A stretch of DNA of 64,000 nucleotides from JANELJ01 sp024511395 (GTDB taxonomy: Bacteria > Pseudomonadota > Gammaproteobacteria > GRL18). The position numbers and the translations under genes are program-made. This document shows positions 36,203-45,452 of this stretch, in pieces. The DNA is taken from positions 2,232,001 to 2,296,000 of the forward strand of contig OY820613.1 in NCBI GenBank assembly GCA_963681975.1. Reading direction: 5' to 3'. The notes beneath the pieces were generated by a model. It did no database searches, had not been told where the DNA came from, and saw only the letters and a list, made by a program, of their open reading frames with translations. Numbering within the stretch: position 1 is the first letter of the stretch; every line of letters begins with the position of its first letter.

Positions 36203-37083
36203 TAAATACAGAGAGTTTTCATATCACTCTCATCTATTCTGATTGTCGGCTTGTCTTTTTTATGACAATAGGCAATCAGAGAACCAATAAGGTTCAACAT
36301 AAAACCACTTACGCTTCTATGACGTGAATGTTCAATCTGTGTAATATTTTTTAGCTGATCATTAACCGTTTCAATTATAAAACGTTTTTTCAGCATAATC
36401 TTATCCCACAATGCAATGGCTCGTGGTTTCATGTTTCGTCTGACATTGGTAATAAGCCCGACATCCTGTTCAAACAGTTCATCACTTAAAAGACTGGAGA
36501 CATAGCCTTTGTCACCATAAAGCTTTCCATATAAGTCTTTGGCCATTTCAGGAACCGGTTTTCTGTCATCTATATTACCGGCCGTCAATTTAGTGGCCAG
36601 TATTTCACCTTTATGATTAATGATCAGGTGAAGTTTAAACCCATAGAACCACCCCATGGTCGATTTGCCTCGCTGATCAACACCATCAAAGACTTTATGC
36701 CCGGGTATGCGAATGTTGTGGCATACTTTAATGCTGCTCGCATCAACAAAGGCAATTCCGGTTGGCTTTCCTTTGCAATGAGTAAAGTAAGCGCATAATG
36801 GCACCAGTACCGATGACATCACTCACAGGAAACGGCTATAGCTCAATAAATCTGGAAACTCTTTCCTAAGATGTTGATGCACATGGCATAAATAATAACT
36901 CTTAAAATCTTTGTAATGTGACTGATGAAAGTTAATCAGGATAGTCATCAGTTCACCGGGGCTCATTACACCTTGTCGTCTTCTCTTTTTATCACCGGAT
37001 TCCAGCAGTGTTTTTTCCCATTCAGGATAAAAGACCTGGTTGAAATCATCAATATTACAATGCAATTCATCTATAGTAGTCAC
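36202..37083 (-). pseudogene. IS982-family transposase with in-frame TGA (copy A)
   Basis: The two parts (36823-37083 and 36202-36822) are in the same frame, separated only by one TGA at 36823-36825 after SYSRFL. The N-terminal part reads MTTIDELHCNIDDFNQVF. The C-terminal part carries the IS982 signatures FVDASSIKVCHN, HKVFDGVDQRGKSTMGWFYGFKLHL, GDKGYVSSLL and RFIIETVNDQLKNITQIEHSRHRS with the DDE residues. Copy B has the TGA at the same codon. Without readthrough the product is inactive. Confidence 0.85.
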
Positions 37084-37363
37084 TTGCCTGTTCCTTGTTC
37101 AAATTCATTTGATTTGGTCATTAAATGATCTGATCGAGAAACAGGCATTTAGTTCAATATTTTTTAGTTCTTATCCAGAATTCAGGTATCTTTATTAAAT
37201 TGTACGACTTTTTTTAACCGTCGGCGTACAGGACGGCTCAGTTCCGTTATAATATTATTCATACTTAAGCTTTGTTTGATCAGGTTGTTTTGGTTAATTT
37301 CTTTGTTCGATAAACAAAGCTTAAGTTCCATTTATATGGACACCATTTCGGAACAGTTATTTA

Positions 37364-38624
37364 GTCCGACCTAAATAAATCATAGCACATTGATTTATAA
37401 GGAAATATTGGCGAATTATGGGTGTTAAATTTGCAAATTTTTGGTAAAATAAGCCTTATTACCTTGCAAATTTCCAGACCAAAATGAAGCCAAAGAAACA
37501 GCCAAAAATACCTCAGGAAGACCTGTTCAGAATGCGCCTTGAAAACATGCTGGACAGAAAATCCGTACTGGCAGTATTTCTGTGGTGAAGAATACTTTCA
37601 GCATAAGATGCCCATACACCCTACGACCATGACTAAATGGCGTAACCGGCCAGGTAAATCAGGCAGTGAAAAATTACTGATTGAAACCATTAAAGCCGGA
37701 CTAAAGAGTAAAACTATCAAGCCTGGCAGTTTAAAGAAAGTCACGGTAGATACTACCGTACAGGAAAAGAACATCGCTTTTCCAACCGATTCAAAGCTCC
37801 TGAACAAAGCCAGAGAAAACCTGGTTAAACTGTCCAAAGAGCACGGTATTAAACTGCGCCAGAACTATAATCGGGTTGGGCCGCAATATGTACTAATGGC
37901 CAGTCGTTATGCTCATGCAAAACAGTTTAAACGCATGAAGAAAATGAACAATAAACTGAAATCCCGTTTAGGTCGTGTTAAACGGGATATTGAACGACAA
38001 CTGCCCAATTATTCCGTTGATATTCAGTCTCTGTTTGAAGTAGCTCTAAAACAGGCTCAGAAACTAATTGAGCAGGAGCAGCACAGTAAGAACAAGCTTT
38101 ACAGTTTACATGCTCCTGAAGTCGAGTGTATCAGTAAAGGCAAAGCTCATAAGCCTTATGAATTTGGAGTTAAAACCAGTATCGCGGTAACTAACAAGGA
38201 AGGCTTTGTTATTGGTGCTCAAAGTTGTCCGGGCAATCCTTATGATGGACATACCTTGCTGCCACAACTGGAACAGATAAAACAGTTTACAGCCGTACAA
38301 CCGGAACACTGCTTTGTTGACCGGGGTTATCGTGGACATGAAGTAAAAGACACTAAAGTTTTTATCTCAGGTCAGAAGCGAGGCGTTACCCGAAGTATTA
38401 AAAAGGCATTAAAACGGCGCAGTGCGATTGAGCCTGAAATTGGTCATATGAAAAATGATGGCCGTTTAGATCGCTGCTACCTCAAAGGTGCAGTCGGTGA
38501 TGCCATTAATGTGGTTATGGTAGCCGCTGGACATAACTTAAGAAAGAGCATCAATAAGCTCCGGCTTTTGTGGCTCAAAATTATTTCCGGTTTGATGGGG
38601 TCTTTTATCAAACCGGAGCAATCT
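37364..38624 (+). mobile_element. IS5-like element, copy 7 (truncated)
   Basis: The left end is complete (GTCCGACCTAAATAAATC, flank TATTTA). The right end is missing: homology stops at AAACCGGAGCAATC (about 38624) and passes directly into a broken chromosomal gene. About 57 bp of the right end are lost, along with the right-hand duplication. It also has an internal 182-bp deletion. Confidence 0.93.
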
Positions 38625-38672
38625 TGCCTAAATTGCAGCAAGCATTATTTAAACACCGGCCTGAACAGGTAA
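37484..38672 (+). pseudogene. IS5-family transposase, deleted internally and fused at the 3' end (copy 7)
   Basis: Starts MKPKKQPKIPQEDLF at 37484. A 182-bp deletion between two copies of GCTGGACA joins residue 23 to residue 84 and shifts the frame. The remainder (WTENPYWQYFC onward) is open and keeps D150, D340 and E377, but ends in a fused tail SCLNCSKHYLNTGLNR from the neighbouring sequence. Confidence 0.9.
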
Positions 38673-39247
38673 AACCGGGTAAGTCAGATTTTAATCTGAA
38701 ACCGACTGCTGTTGATCAATGGTTTGATTCCCTGCCTCTGGCCAATATCCGTATTTCCACCAAAGAAATTTACAATGCCATTAAAGATAGCAATAGTATT
38801 TCCGGCTCCTTTAAAAAACGCCTGTATTTTCTGGAAAAAATTCATGAGCCGGTTACCGATCTGACCAATAATCTCAGAAAGATGACACTTGGCCGGGACT
38901 TACCGCTGAGTGAAAAACATCAGCGTATTGCCATTCTGGTACGTAAATTACATGAACAGATAGTCATCGGTTATAAACTGGTGTTAAGAGAGTTACTCAA
39001 CTGTAAACTGTTTTTTTATGTTCTGGCAGAAATAAACTGATGGCACAGGTAATAGAAAGAATTATTCGTCATCACAGCCTGTCTTTAATCAGTGCCTACC
39101 AGCTTTATCACTCTCCTTATAAAGGACTGTGGTCCGATTCACACAAACTATTTTTACTGGCCGTTAAAAAAAAACTGCACAGAAAAAAATGATACACTAT
39201 CACTGGATGAGGACAGCGAATTTGATTCCATCTGGGACGACTTATAA
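38625..39247 (+). pseudogene. Decayed conserved protein next to the FimX-like gene
   Basis: 5'-truncated by IS5-like copy 7. The readable part begins LPKLQQALFKHRPEQV and continues helical (AVDQWFDSLPLANI, KKRLYFLEKIHEPVTDLTNNLRKM, LHEQIVIGYKLVLRELL). A frameshift near 39030 moves it to the frame reading MAQVIERIIRHHSLSLISAYQLYHSPYKGLWSDSHKLF. A second shift at an A-run near 39187 leads to DTLSLDEDSEFDSIWDDL and the stop. The pattern resembles a conserved gene that, as I recall, sits between psd and fimX in pseudomonads; I cannot confirm this here. Confidence 0.65.
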
Positions 39248-39274
39248 TAACAGTATTTTAAGACAGGACAGTTA

Positions 39275-41318
39275 GTGAAACATGAAACAATATTACGCAA
39301 TGAAGGTCTGACCCTTCATCCAACCATAAAGTTTTTGATAAGGAAATTGACCGGAAAACTTTTGATATCATCCTGTTTTCACCCAATATCAAGGATCTGG
39401 ATATTGGTACCGTCCTGCAATGCTTAAAAGAACAGCAAAGTGATGCCGCAGTTATTGTCATTGCTGACAAAACGCCGGAAGAAACCGTATTTCTGCTCAA
39501 ACAGGGGGCCTACAGTGTCATCCCGGAAGAACCACGGGAACTGTTCAGCCTAACTTTACAGAAGGAATACAGAGCCTTACAGGGACTGCGTTGTGTGAAC
39601 AGGTTTTAAGTCATCAACTGGAAGATTCAGAAAAACGCTGTCAACAACTTATCGACAGTTCCAAGGATGCAATTGCCTATGTTCATGAATGCATGCATAT
39701 TCTGTCCAATGATCCCTATTTTAAAATTTTTGGTTATGAAAGCCGGGATGATATTGAAGCTATGCCGATTATGGATCTGGTGGCTTCTGATGACAGTACA
39801 AAATTAAAAGAATTTTTACGCCGCTTTTTCCCCCGGTAATAAGAGTAAAGGTACTGCCGGAGAAGATAATACTCTGAAAGTAAAAGGCATCAAGGAAGAC
39901 GGTACTGAATTTCATATGCAGATGGAATTTCAGCCCGCCAGTATGGCCGGTTAAGAATGCATTCAGCTTATTATCCGTAATGATGAAATTGATTTAAAAG
40001 CCCAGCAGAAACTGCAGAAAAAACTGGAGGTACTCAATACCCAGTGCCAGGAAACCTGACTGTTTAACCGCCGCTACTTCCTGGATCAGCTGGAACATAC
40101 TGTTGAAGCCGCCATTAATGACAACCAGAAAACTTATTTACTACTTATCAGCCTGGATAATTTTACCGATATCAGAAACAAACTGGGCATTATAAACAGT
40201 GGCCATGTTATTGCTGATATTGCCAGCCTGCTAAAAAAGCTGACTGATGAAAAAAATATTTCCCTGGCCCGTTATGAAACCTCTCGCTTCACTGCCCTGG
40301 TTAATACTGATAATGAGCGGGCGATCATACAGCTGGCTGAAGACATTCATCTGGCCGTTGATAAACATATCACAGAAGTAAAAGATAAAAGTATAATCAC
40401 CACCTGCAGTATTGGTATTGTCCTGATTGATTCAAGCTGTAACGGTTCCCAGAACTGTCTTAACCATGCTCAGAACGTCTGTGATAAAGCCGCTGAACAG
40501 AGTGGTAATCAGGTTCAGCTCTATGTCCCCGATGCCAGTGAAATGGATGATCAGCAACTGCTGCGTTACTGAGCCAATGAAATTGAAAACGCCATTAAGC
40601 AAAAACGGCTGTTCCTGATGTTTCAGCCCTTTGTCAGTCTTATGGGTGAAAGCAGCGAAATTATGAACTGTATATTCACATGCGCAATGACAAGGGCGAT
40701 ATTATTTACCCCCGGGATTTTATGCCCCAAGCAGAAGCCTCAAAACATTCTATTCATATTGACCGCTGGATTATTGCTGAGGCTATCCGTCTGATCGCTG
40801 AAACCAATAAGGAAGGACATCATTATCACTTTGTGGTAAAACTCAGCAGTGCATCTTTAACAGATGAAAAATTTATTGTCTGGGTTAAACACAATCTGGA
40901 AAGGTTCAAGGTTAAAGGTAAATCCATTATCTTCCAGTTTCAGGCTGACCAAGCGGCAGACCACCTGCGTCAAATGCAAAAACTGACGCAACAAATCCAT
41001 CAACTGGGCTGTCTGCTATCCTTTGAACATTTTGCTCAGGATGAAAATGCCGAAACCCTGCTGGAACATGTCATTGTTGATTTCCTGAAGCTGGATAATG
41101 AACTGGTTAAGGATATTTCCACTAATGCGGAACGCCTTGAAAATCTCAATGCCGTCTGTACCAAGGCTAATGAAATGGGTATTAAGACCATTGTACCTTT
41201 TGTCGAGGAAGCAGGTTCCTTATCCGTGATCTGGCAGTCCGGTGCACACTTTATTCAGGGTGCCTTTTTACAGGAACCCACCACCTCTCTGGATTTTGAT
41301 TTTTCCAGTTTTTCCTGA
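39275..41318 (+). pseudogene. FimX-like REC-PAS-GGDEF-EAL protein, heavily decayed
   Basis: Domain order is readable across frames: REC-like (FDIILFSPNIKDLDIGTVLQ, with a deletion before it), PAS (LIDSSKDAIAYVHECMHILSNDPYFKIFGYESRDDIE), degenerate GGDEF (LFNRRYFLDQLE, then ARYETSRF where GGDEF would be) and degenerate EAL (IDRWIIAEAIRLI, IIFQF, LSFEHF, FLKLDNELVKDI). Lesions include a frameshift near 39595, stops at 39837, 39952, 40057 and 40570, and a frameshift near 40670. FimX binds c-di-GMP and supports type IV pilus twitching in relatives; that role is lost here. Confidence 0.85.
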
Positions 41319-41376
41319 TTTCAGGCTTTATCTGAGCATTAACACAGGCAGCATGCACACGCTCCCGGGCATGAAT

Positions 41377-43878
41377 CTAATCTTCATCTTCCTTATCGTA
41401 TTTGTGCTGTTCCTGGTGCTTGATATTGGAATACTGCTCCATACATTGCTGAATTTTCTGATTAATACTACCCAGTGGATAATGACCATTTTGATCCAGT
41501 TTTCCGGCATCCATGCCCATTAACAGGCACAGGGCATCATCTACATGCTCTATGCCGTAAATGGTAAACTTTTCCTGTGCAACAGCTTCAATTACTTCTT
41601 CTTTTAACATCAGGTTAACAATATTACTGGCTGGAATAATAACCCCCTGCCGCCCTGTCAGGCCTCGTTGTTTGCAGATATCAAAGAAACCCTCAATTTT
41701 TTCATTGACACCGCCAATGGCCTGCACTTCTCCCAGCTGATTCACCGAGCCGGTTAAGGCCAGAGACTGTTTCACCGGAATTTCAGATACGGCGGATAAC
41801 AGGGCACACAGTTCGGCCACTGAAGCACTGTCCCCATCCACTTCACCATAGGATTGCTCAAAGGTCAGGTTAGCATCAATAGACAGCATCCGGGTTTTGG
41901 CATAATGATGCCCCAGGTAGGAGGACAGTATCATAACGCCCTTACTGTGAATGTCTCCACCCAGATCCACCTCACGTTCAATATCCACAATATGAGCGTC
42001 ACCTATTCTGACCGTTGCAGTGATCCGCGACGGCTGGCCAAAGGCAAACTCTCCAATCTGCAGTACGGACAGGGCATTAACCTGTCCGATTTTCTGATTA
42101 TCGGTATCAATAAGAATGGTGCCCTTAATAATTTCCTCATACAGTTCATCCCGATACTGATCCATTCGATAGATACGAGCCTGGATAGCGGCATTAACAT
42201 CCTCCAGGATAATATGCCCTTGCTCATTATTACCCTTCATCTCCTGTCTTTGCTGATAATAGTATTCCGATTCCAAGATCAGATCCCTGAGTTCACCCAT
42301 ATGCAGTGATACTTTAGCACCATGATCAACCAAGCGGGAGCTGTGTTCTACAATCCGTTCCACTGCTTTACGCTCAATGGGTTTAACCTGTTCCTGTTTT
42401 TGTATATCAGTAATCAGACGGGCGTATTTGTGAGTAATTTCCCGGTTACGCTGCATCTGCTCAGAAAAATCCACATGAACTTTAAAGAGCTTATTAAATT
42501 CGGAGTCATTCTGTTTCAGTAAATGATAAATATGCCGGTCACCAATCAGCACAATTTTAACTTTTAAAGGGATCGGATCTGGTTCAAGGGTCAGATTACG
42601 AGAGAAACTATGCAGTTCATCCATAGGTTCAATGGTGATCATGGTGGATTTTAAGGCCCGTTTGAGGCCGTCCCAGGCATAGGGATTCACTAGGATCTTT
42701 TCAGCATCCAGCAGCAGGTAACCATCATTGGCCTTATGCAGAGAACCGGGCTTAATCAGGGTAAAGGCCGTTAACAGATTGCCCAGGCCAAGGGTATTGT
42801 CGGTATTTTGATCACCTTCACGAGGGTTGTAGTAAGCTAGGTGCTCAATACGGCCAATGAGATTGGAATAGGTCGGGTTATCTTCAAAAATAACCGGCAT
42901 ATCGTCCGACATGGAATTATCTACCAGAACATTCACCAGATATCGGTGAAAGTTAGCGGTCTTACTGATATGCTTGCGTTTTTCTACTCCCTCCTTGGCG
43001 TGAGTTTCTTCTTCATAAAATTCATCCAAGTGGTTGATAATGTCTTCTTTAACTTCATTAAGATAATTTTTTACCTGTTCATAAGCCTCATATTCCTTAA
43101 ACAGGTTTTCCATGGATGAGTCAACCAGCTGGGTTACGATATCCTTGTCCAGGGTATCAAGTTTTTCCTTGCCCTCCTGCTCCCAGAGCGGAAACTTTGC
43201 CAGGGTATCCTGTAATTGCTCCTGGTAATTATCTATTTTTTTATTAAAGGCTTTCTGGGTTTCTTCGGGTAACTGTTTGAAGCTGTCCAGGTTGCTGATC
43301 TCACCATCCACAATAGCAGAAAGTGTGTAACCGCTGGGTGTACGGATCACTGCCACATTGTCTTCACGAGCCTTATCAATCAGCTCATGCAGCAATTTGT
43401 CACTACGTTCATTAATTTCATTCTCAATAGCCTGTACCTGGGCAGTATATTCATCACTTTGAAATGCTGCGGTAATTAATGATGAAATCAGCTTGACCAG
43501 TTTTTCCATGGCATCGGCCAGGGGTTTGGCCATACCAACCGGCAGGCGTAAAAAACGTGGGTGCTGGGGATATTCAAAATTATTGACATAACACCAGTCA
43601 AAGGGTTTTTTACGATGCACATAACGCTTTTTCAGGAGTTTTTTAATTAAAGCGGTTTTACCAATACCTTCTGAACCCAGAATAAACAGGTTATACCCCT
43701 TGTGATCCATACCCATGCCGAAATCAATGGCGTCCAGTGCTCTCTGCTGACCAATAATTTCATCCAGTTCCAGTAGATCTTCAGTGGTATTAAAGTCTAA
43801 ATCACTTAAATCACATTTTTTATAGAGTTGATCCAGAGACAGGACATGACAGGATGGGATATCATGTGTATGCGTCAT
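41377..43878 (-). CDS. Lon-family ATP-dependent protease (AAA_32 type)
   Basis: 833 residues. The N-terminal AAA region has Walker A GSEGIGKT (68-75) with LDEIIGQQRALDAIDFGMGM just before it. A long coiled-coil insertion (about 130-310) follows, then the second half of the ATPase (GSLHKANDGYLLLDAEKIL) and the lid helices. The C-terminal Lon protease domain has the Ser-Lys dyad: Ser in DGDSASVAELCALLSAV and Lys in GGVNEKIEGFFDICKQRG. This cytoplasmic family is distinct from classical Lon; its substrates are poorly known. It is convergent with the FimX-like pseudogene and intact. Confidence 0.92.
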   Translation of the reverse strand: MTHTHDIPSCHVLSLDQLYKKCDLSDLDFNTTEDLLELDEIIGQQRALDAIDFGMGMDHKGYNLFILGSEGIGKTALIKKLLKKRYVHRKKPFDWCYVNNFEYPQHPRFLRLPVGMAKPLADAMEKLVKLISSLITAAFQSDEYTAQVQAIENEINERSDKLLHELIDKAREDNVAVIRTPSGYTLSAIVDGEISNLDSFKQLPEETQKAFNKKIDNYQEQLQDTLAKFPLWEQEGKEKLDTLDKDIVTQLVDSSMENLFKEYEAYEQVKNYLNEVKEDIINHLDEFYEEETHAKEGVEKRKHISKTANFHRYLVNVLVDNSMSDDMPVIFEDNPTYSNLIGRIEHLAYYNPREGDQNTDNTLGLGNLLTAFTLIKPGSLHKANDGYLLLDAEKILVNPYAWDGLKRALKSTMITIEPMDELHSFSRNLTLEPDPIPLKVKIVLIGDRHIYHLLKQNDSEFNKLFKVHVDFSEQMQRNREITHKYARLITDIQKQEQVKPIERKAVERIVEHSSRLVDHGAKVSLHMGELRDLILESEYYYQQRQEMKGNNEQGHIILEDVNAAIQARIYRMDQYRDELYEEIIKGTILIDTDNQKIGQVNALSVLQIGEFAFGQPSRITATVRIGDAHIVDIEREVDLGGDIHSKGVMILSSYLGHHYAKTRMLSIDANLTFEQSYGEVDGDSASVAELCALLSAVSEIPVKQSLALTGSVNQLGEVQAIGGVNEKIEGFFDICKQRGLTGRQGVIIPASNIVNLMLKEEVIEAVAQEKFTIYGIEHVDDALCLLMGMDAGKLDQNGHYPLGSINQKIQQCMEQYSNIKHQEQHKYDKEDED

Positions 43879-43986
43879 ACGTTTTTAAATCCACTTATCT
43901 AAATTTAGCTAAAGTTTAGAGTTTCAGATCCCCCAAAAAGGAGAATCATTTAAAATTTATTGATTACCTCAGTTAACCGATAGTCC

Positions 43987-44098
43987 GTAACAGGAACCGG
44001 GTATCCCTTGCTGAAGCCGCCGTGAATCCATCCATGGATGCTTTTCGACAGCCTCCCTGCTATCGAAACTTCATCAAGGGACACCCAGCCCCTGTTAC
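43987..44098. repeat. Cloverleaf palindrome, second type, inside IS4-like copy A
   Basis: An outer stem of about 30 bp with five mismatches (GTAACAGG at the left, CCTGTTAC at the right; CCCTTGCTGAAG pairing CTTCATCAAGGG) encloses two hairpins: one around GAATCCATCCATGGATGC, and CGACAGCCTCCCTGCTATCG. Core shared with 8483-8592. The left arm GTAACAGG is also present in IS4-like copy B, which lacks everything else. Confidence 0.8.
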
Positions 44099-44223
44099 TC
44101 CGAGGTAAACAAAATAATTCAGTAAAAACAGGAAAAAAATGTAAAAAAAAGCAAAAAATAGTTGACAAAAATTCGGCAGCATTGCGGCCTTCAGTAAGAA
44201 AAAACAAACTTCTGGAGGCCGCA

Positions 44224-44850
44224 ATGCACACCAAAGGATACGGCAATATCCCCAGTGAACTGTTTTATTACATAACATTTTTAACCCGAGCGCTACCCCT
44301 TAGGAGCGCAAAAACCTTTATTGAGTTACTAATGGGCAGTTTATTAACTCAATCAGGGTTTGTAACCAGTGCTATCTGGATACTGGACATGGCCAGGCAA
44401 TGGCCCGGTTATTATAAATGGCTTGAAACCGGTCAGTGGTCTTATCTTAAACTGATGAGACGGTGGACGGCTCTGTTTCTAAAGCTGTTTGGGGATAATC
44501 CGGTTTATCTGGCCATAGATGACTCTATCGTGCTGCGTCATTCCAAAAAGGCACCCATGAGTCAGATACACCACCAGCATGGTAATAAAACCAATCTGTC
44601 CCGGTATGTCAGAGGGCAATGCCGGGTAGCACTGGCTGCGATTGTTAAGCGTTCTGGCTGTAATACGCCTCTGCCATTGTTATTACGTTTAACACCACAG
44701 GCCGGTAACAGTGGTAAACTGGTGATTGCCCGAAGTCTTATTCGGGCATTGATGGAACCGCTAAAAGATAAAGCGGTTACTGTATTGGTGGACAGTTGGT
44801 ATATGCGCCGTTCTTTTATTGAACAGCGGTGGCTAAAGCCCGCTTTCTGA
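44224..44850 (+). pseudogene. IS4-like transposase, N-terminal frame (copy A)
   Basis: Starts at the ATG 44224, five bases after GGAGG. Contains AIDDSIVLRHSKKAPMSQIHHQHGNKTNL with the first catalytic Asp and VTVLVDSWYMRRSFIEQ with the second. It stops at TGA after RWLKPAF. The catalytic Glu is in the next frame (44829-45365). The distance from second Asp to Glu across the junction is about 66 residues, short for this family, which suggests an out-of-frame internal deletion. Confidence 0.75.
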
Positions 44851-45365
44851 ATGGCCAGTCGGTATGCTTTGTCTGGTGTGAGTTTGAGGACTCTAAAGGG
44901 AAAAAAAGACCACGTTTATTACTGTCAACAGATATGCAGTTAAGTGGTCTGGATATTATTGTCGCTTATGAAAAGCGCTGGTCGATTGAGCCCTTGTTCA
45001 ATCAGTTAAAAAATGACTGGGGCATGAAACAGACATGGCAGAAAACCCGGAAGGTGTTACATCGATGGGTACACATTATTGCTCTGGGGTATATTATACC
45101 TCAATTGCGGGCTATTAAATGTCCGGACCCGGTATTGCGCTTAATTGATAATACGCCCTGGCGAAAGAATACACCCATTACTGCCGGAAGAATACGAATG
45201 GGACTGATAAGGTATTTTTCGCAGGTTAGGGTCAGGGACTGGTGGGATGGTAAGTCCCAAAAATTCCACCCGCCGGATACGGATATTTTAAGGCGATTTG
45301 AAGACTTTGTTATAAAAACAATTTCAAAACAGCTGGTTATAAACAAATTGTTAAAGAACGTATGA
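44829..45365 (+). pseudogene. IS4-like transposase, C-terminal frame (copy A)
   Basis: Continues in the -1 frame, overlapping the first part by 22 bp. VAKARFLNGQSVCFVWCEFED is followed by YEKRWSIEPLFNQLKNDWGMKQTW with the catalytic Glu, then HRWVHIIALGYIIPQL and VRVRDWWDGKSQKFHPPD. No independent ribosome-binding site is evident. Copy B has the identical junction. Confidence 0.75.
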
Positions 45366-45452
45366 GCGAAACAGGACTCTCAAGGGTGAGCTGTCGCTCT
45401 AAACTTTAGTAAATTTAGTAAAAATTAATATAAAACAACTATCTGATACCTA

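Larger units (their letters stand above)
34665..37187 (-). mobile_element. IS982-family element, copy A, carrying nested IS5-like copy 6
   Basis: Ends ACCTGAGATCTGGATAAGAAC (34665) and complement ACCTGAATTCTGGATAAGAAC (37187). The span of 2523 bp equals 1019 bp (copy B at 56635-57653) plus 1498 bp (copy 6) plus a 6-bp duplication. The flanks TAATAA and ATCTTT do not match, so an adjacent deletion probably occurred. Confidence 0.92.
34035..37331 (-). pseudogene. IS630-family transposase, split and internally deleted
   Basis: The N-terminal piece (37188-37331) starts at an ATG with MELKLCLSNKEINQNNLIK and runs about 48 residues into SRPVRRRLKKVVQFNKD. The C-terminal piece (34035-34664) holds the DDE_3 part: VFYVDEVDVDLNP, LIADNYIIHKS and HPWVNRIELLWKQLHDTVTRNH. 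Together they make about 258 residues against roughly 340 expected, so some 80 codons were lost where IS982 entered. That fits the lack of a matching duplication around that IS982 copy. Confidence 0.8.
34025..37344 (-). mobile_element. IS630-family remnant, outer layer of a three-level IS nest
   Basis: Outer ends GGTGTCCA (34025-34032) and TGGACACC (37337-37344) are inverted repeats. Between them lie two transposase fragments of the IS630 type, interrupted by an IS982 element (34665-37187) that itself contains IS5-like copy 6. Confidence 0.75.
43909..45409 (+). mobile_element. IS4-like DDE element, copy A, with an inserted cloverleaf repeat
   Basis: Ends CTAAAGTTTAGAG and CTCTAAACTTTAG are inverted repeats. 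The 9-bp flanks TAAATTTAG (43900-43908 and 45410-45418) are a perfect target duplication. It is 1501 bp against 1361 bp for copy B. The 140-bp difference is 138 bp between two AACAGG repeats (43989 and 44127) plus two single-base indels. That extra segment holds the cloverleaf at 43987-44098. Confidence 0.93.

Noticed and set aside
44829..44850. Programmed -1 frameshift at T_TTC before TGA in the IS4-like transposase
   Set aside because: A four-base slip site alone is weak, no downstream pseudoknot was evident, and the Asp-Glu spacing is too short for an intact enzyme, which fits an internal deletion better. Kept only as an alternative.
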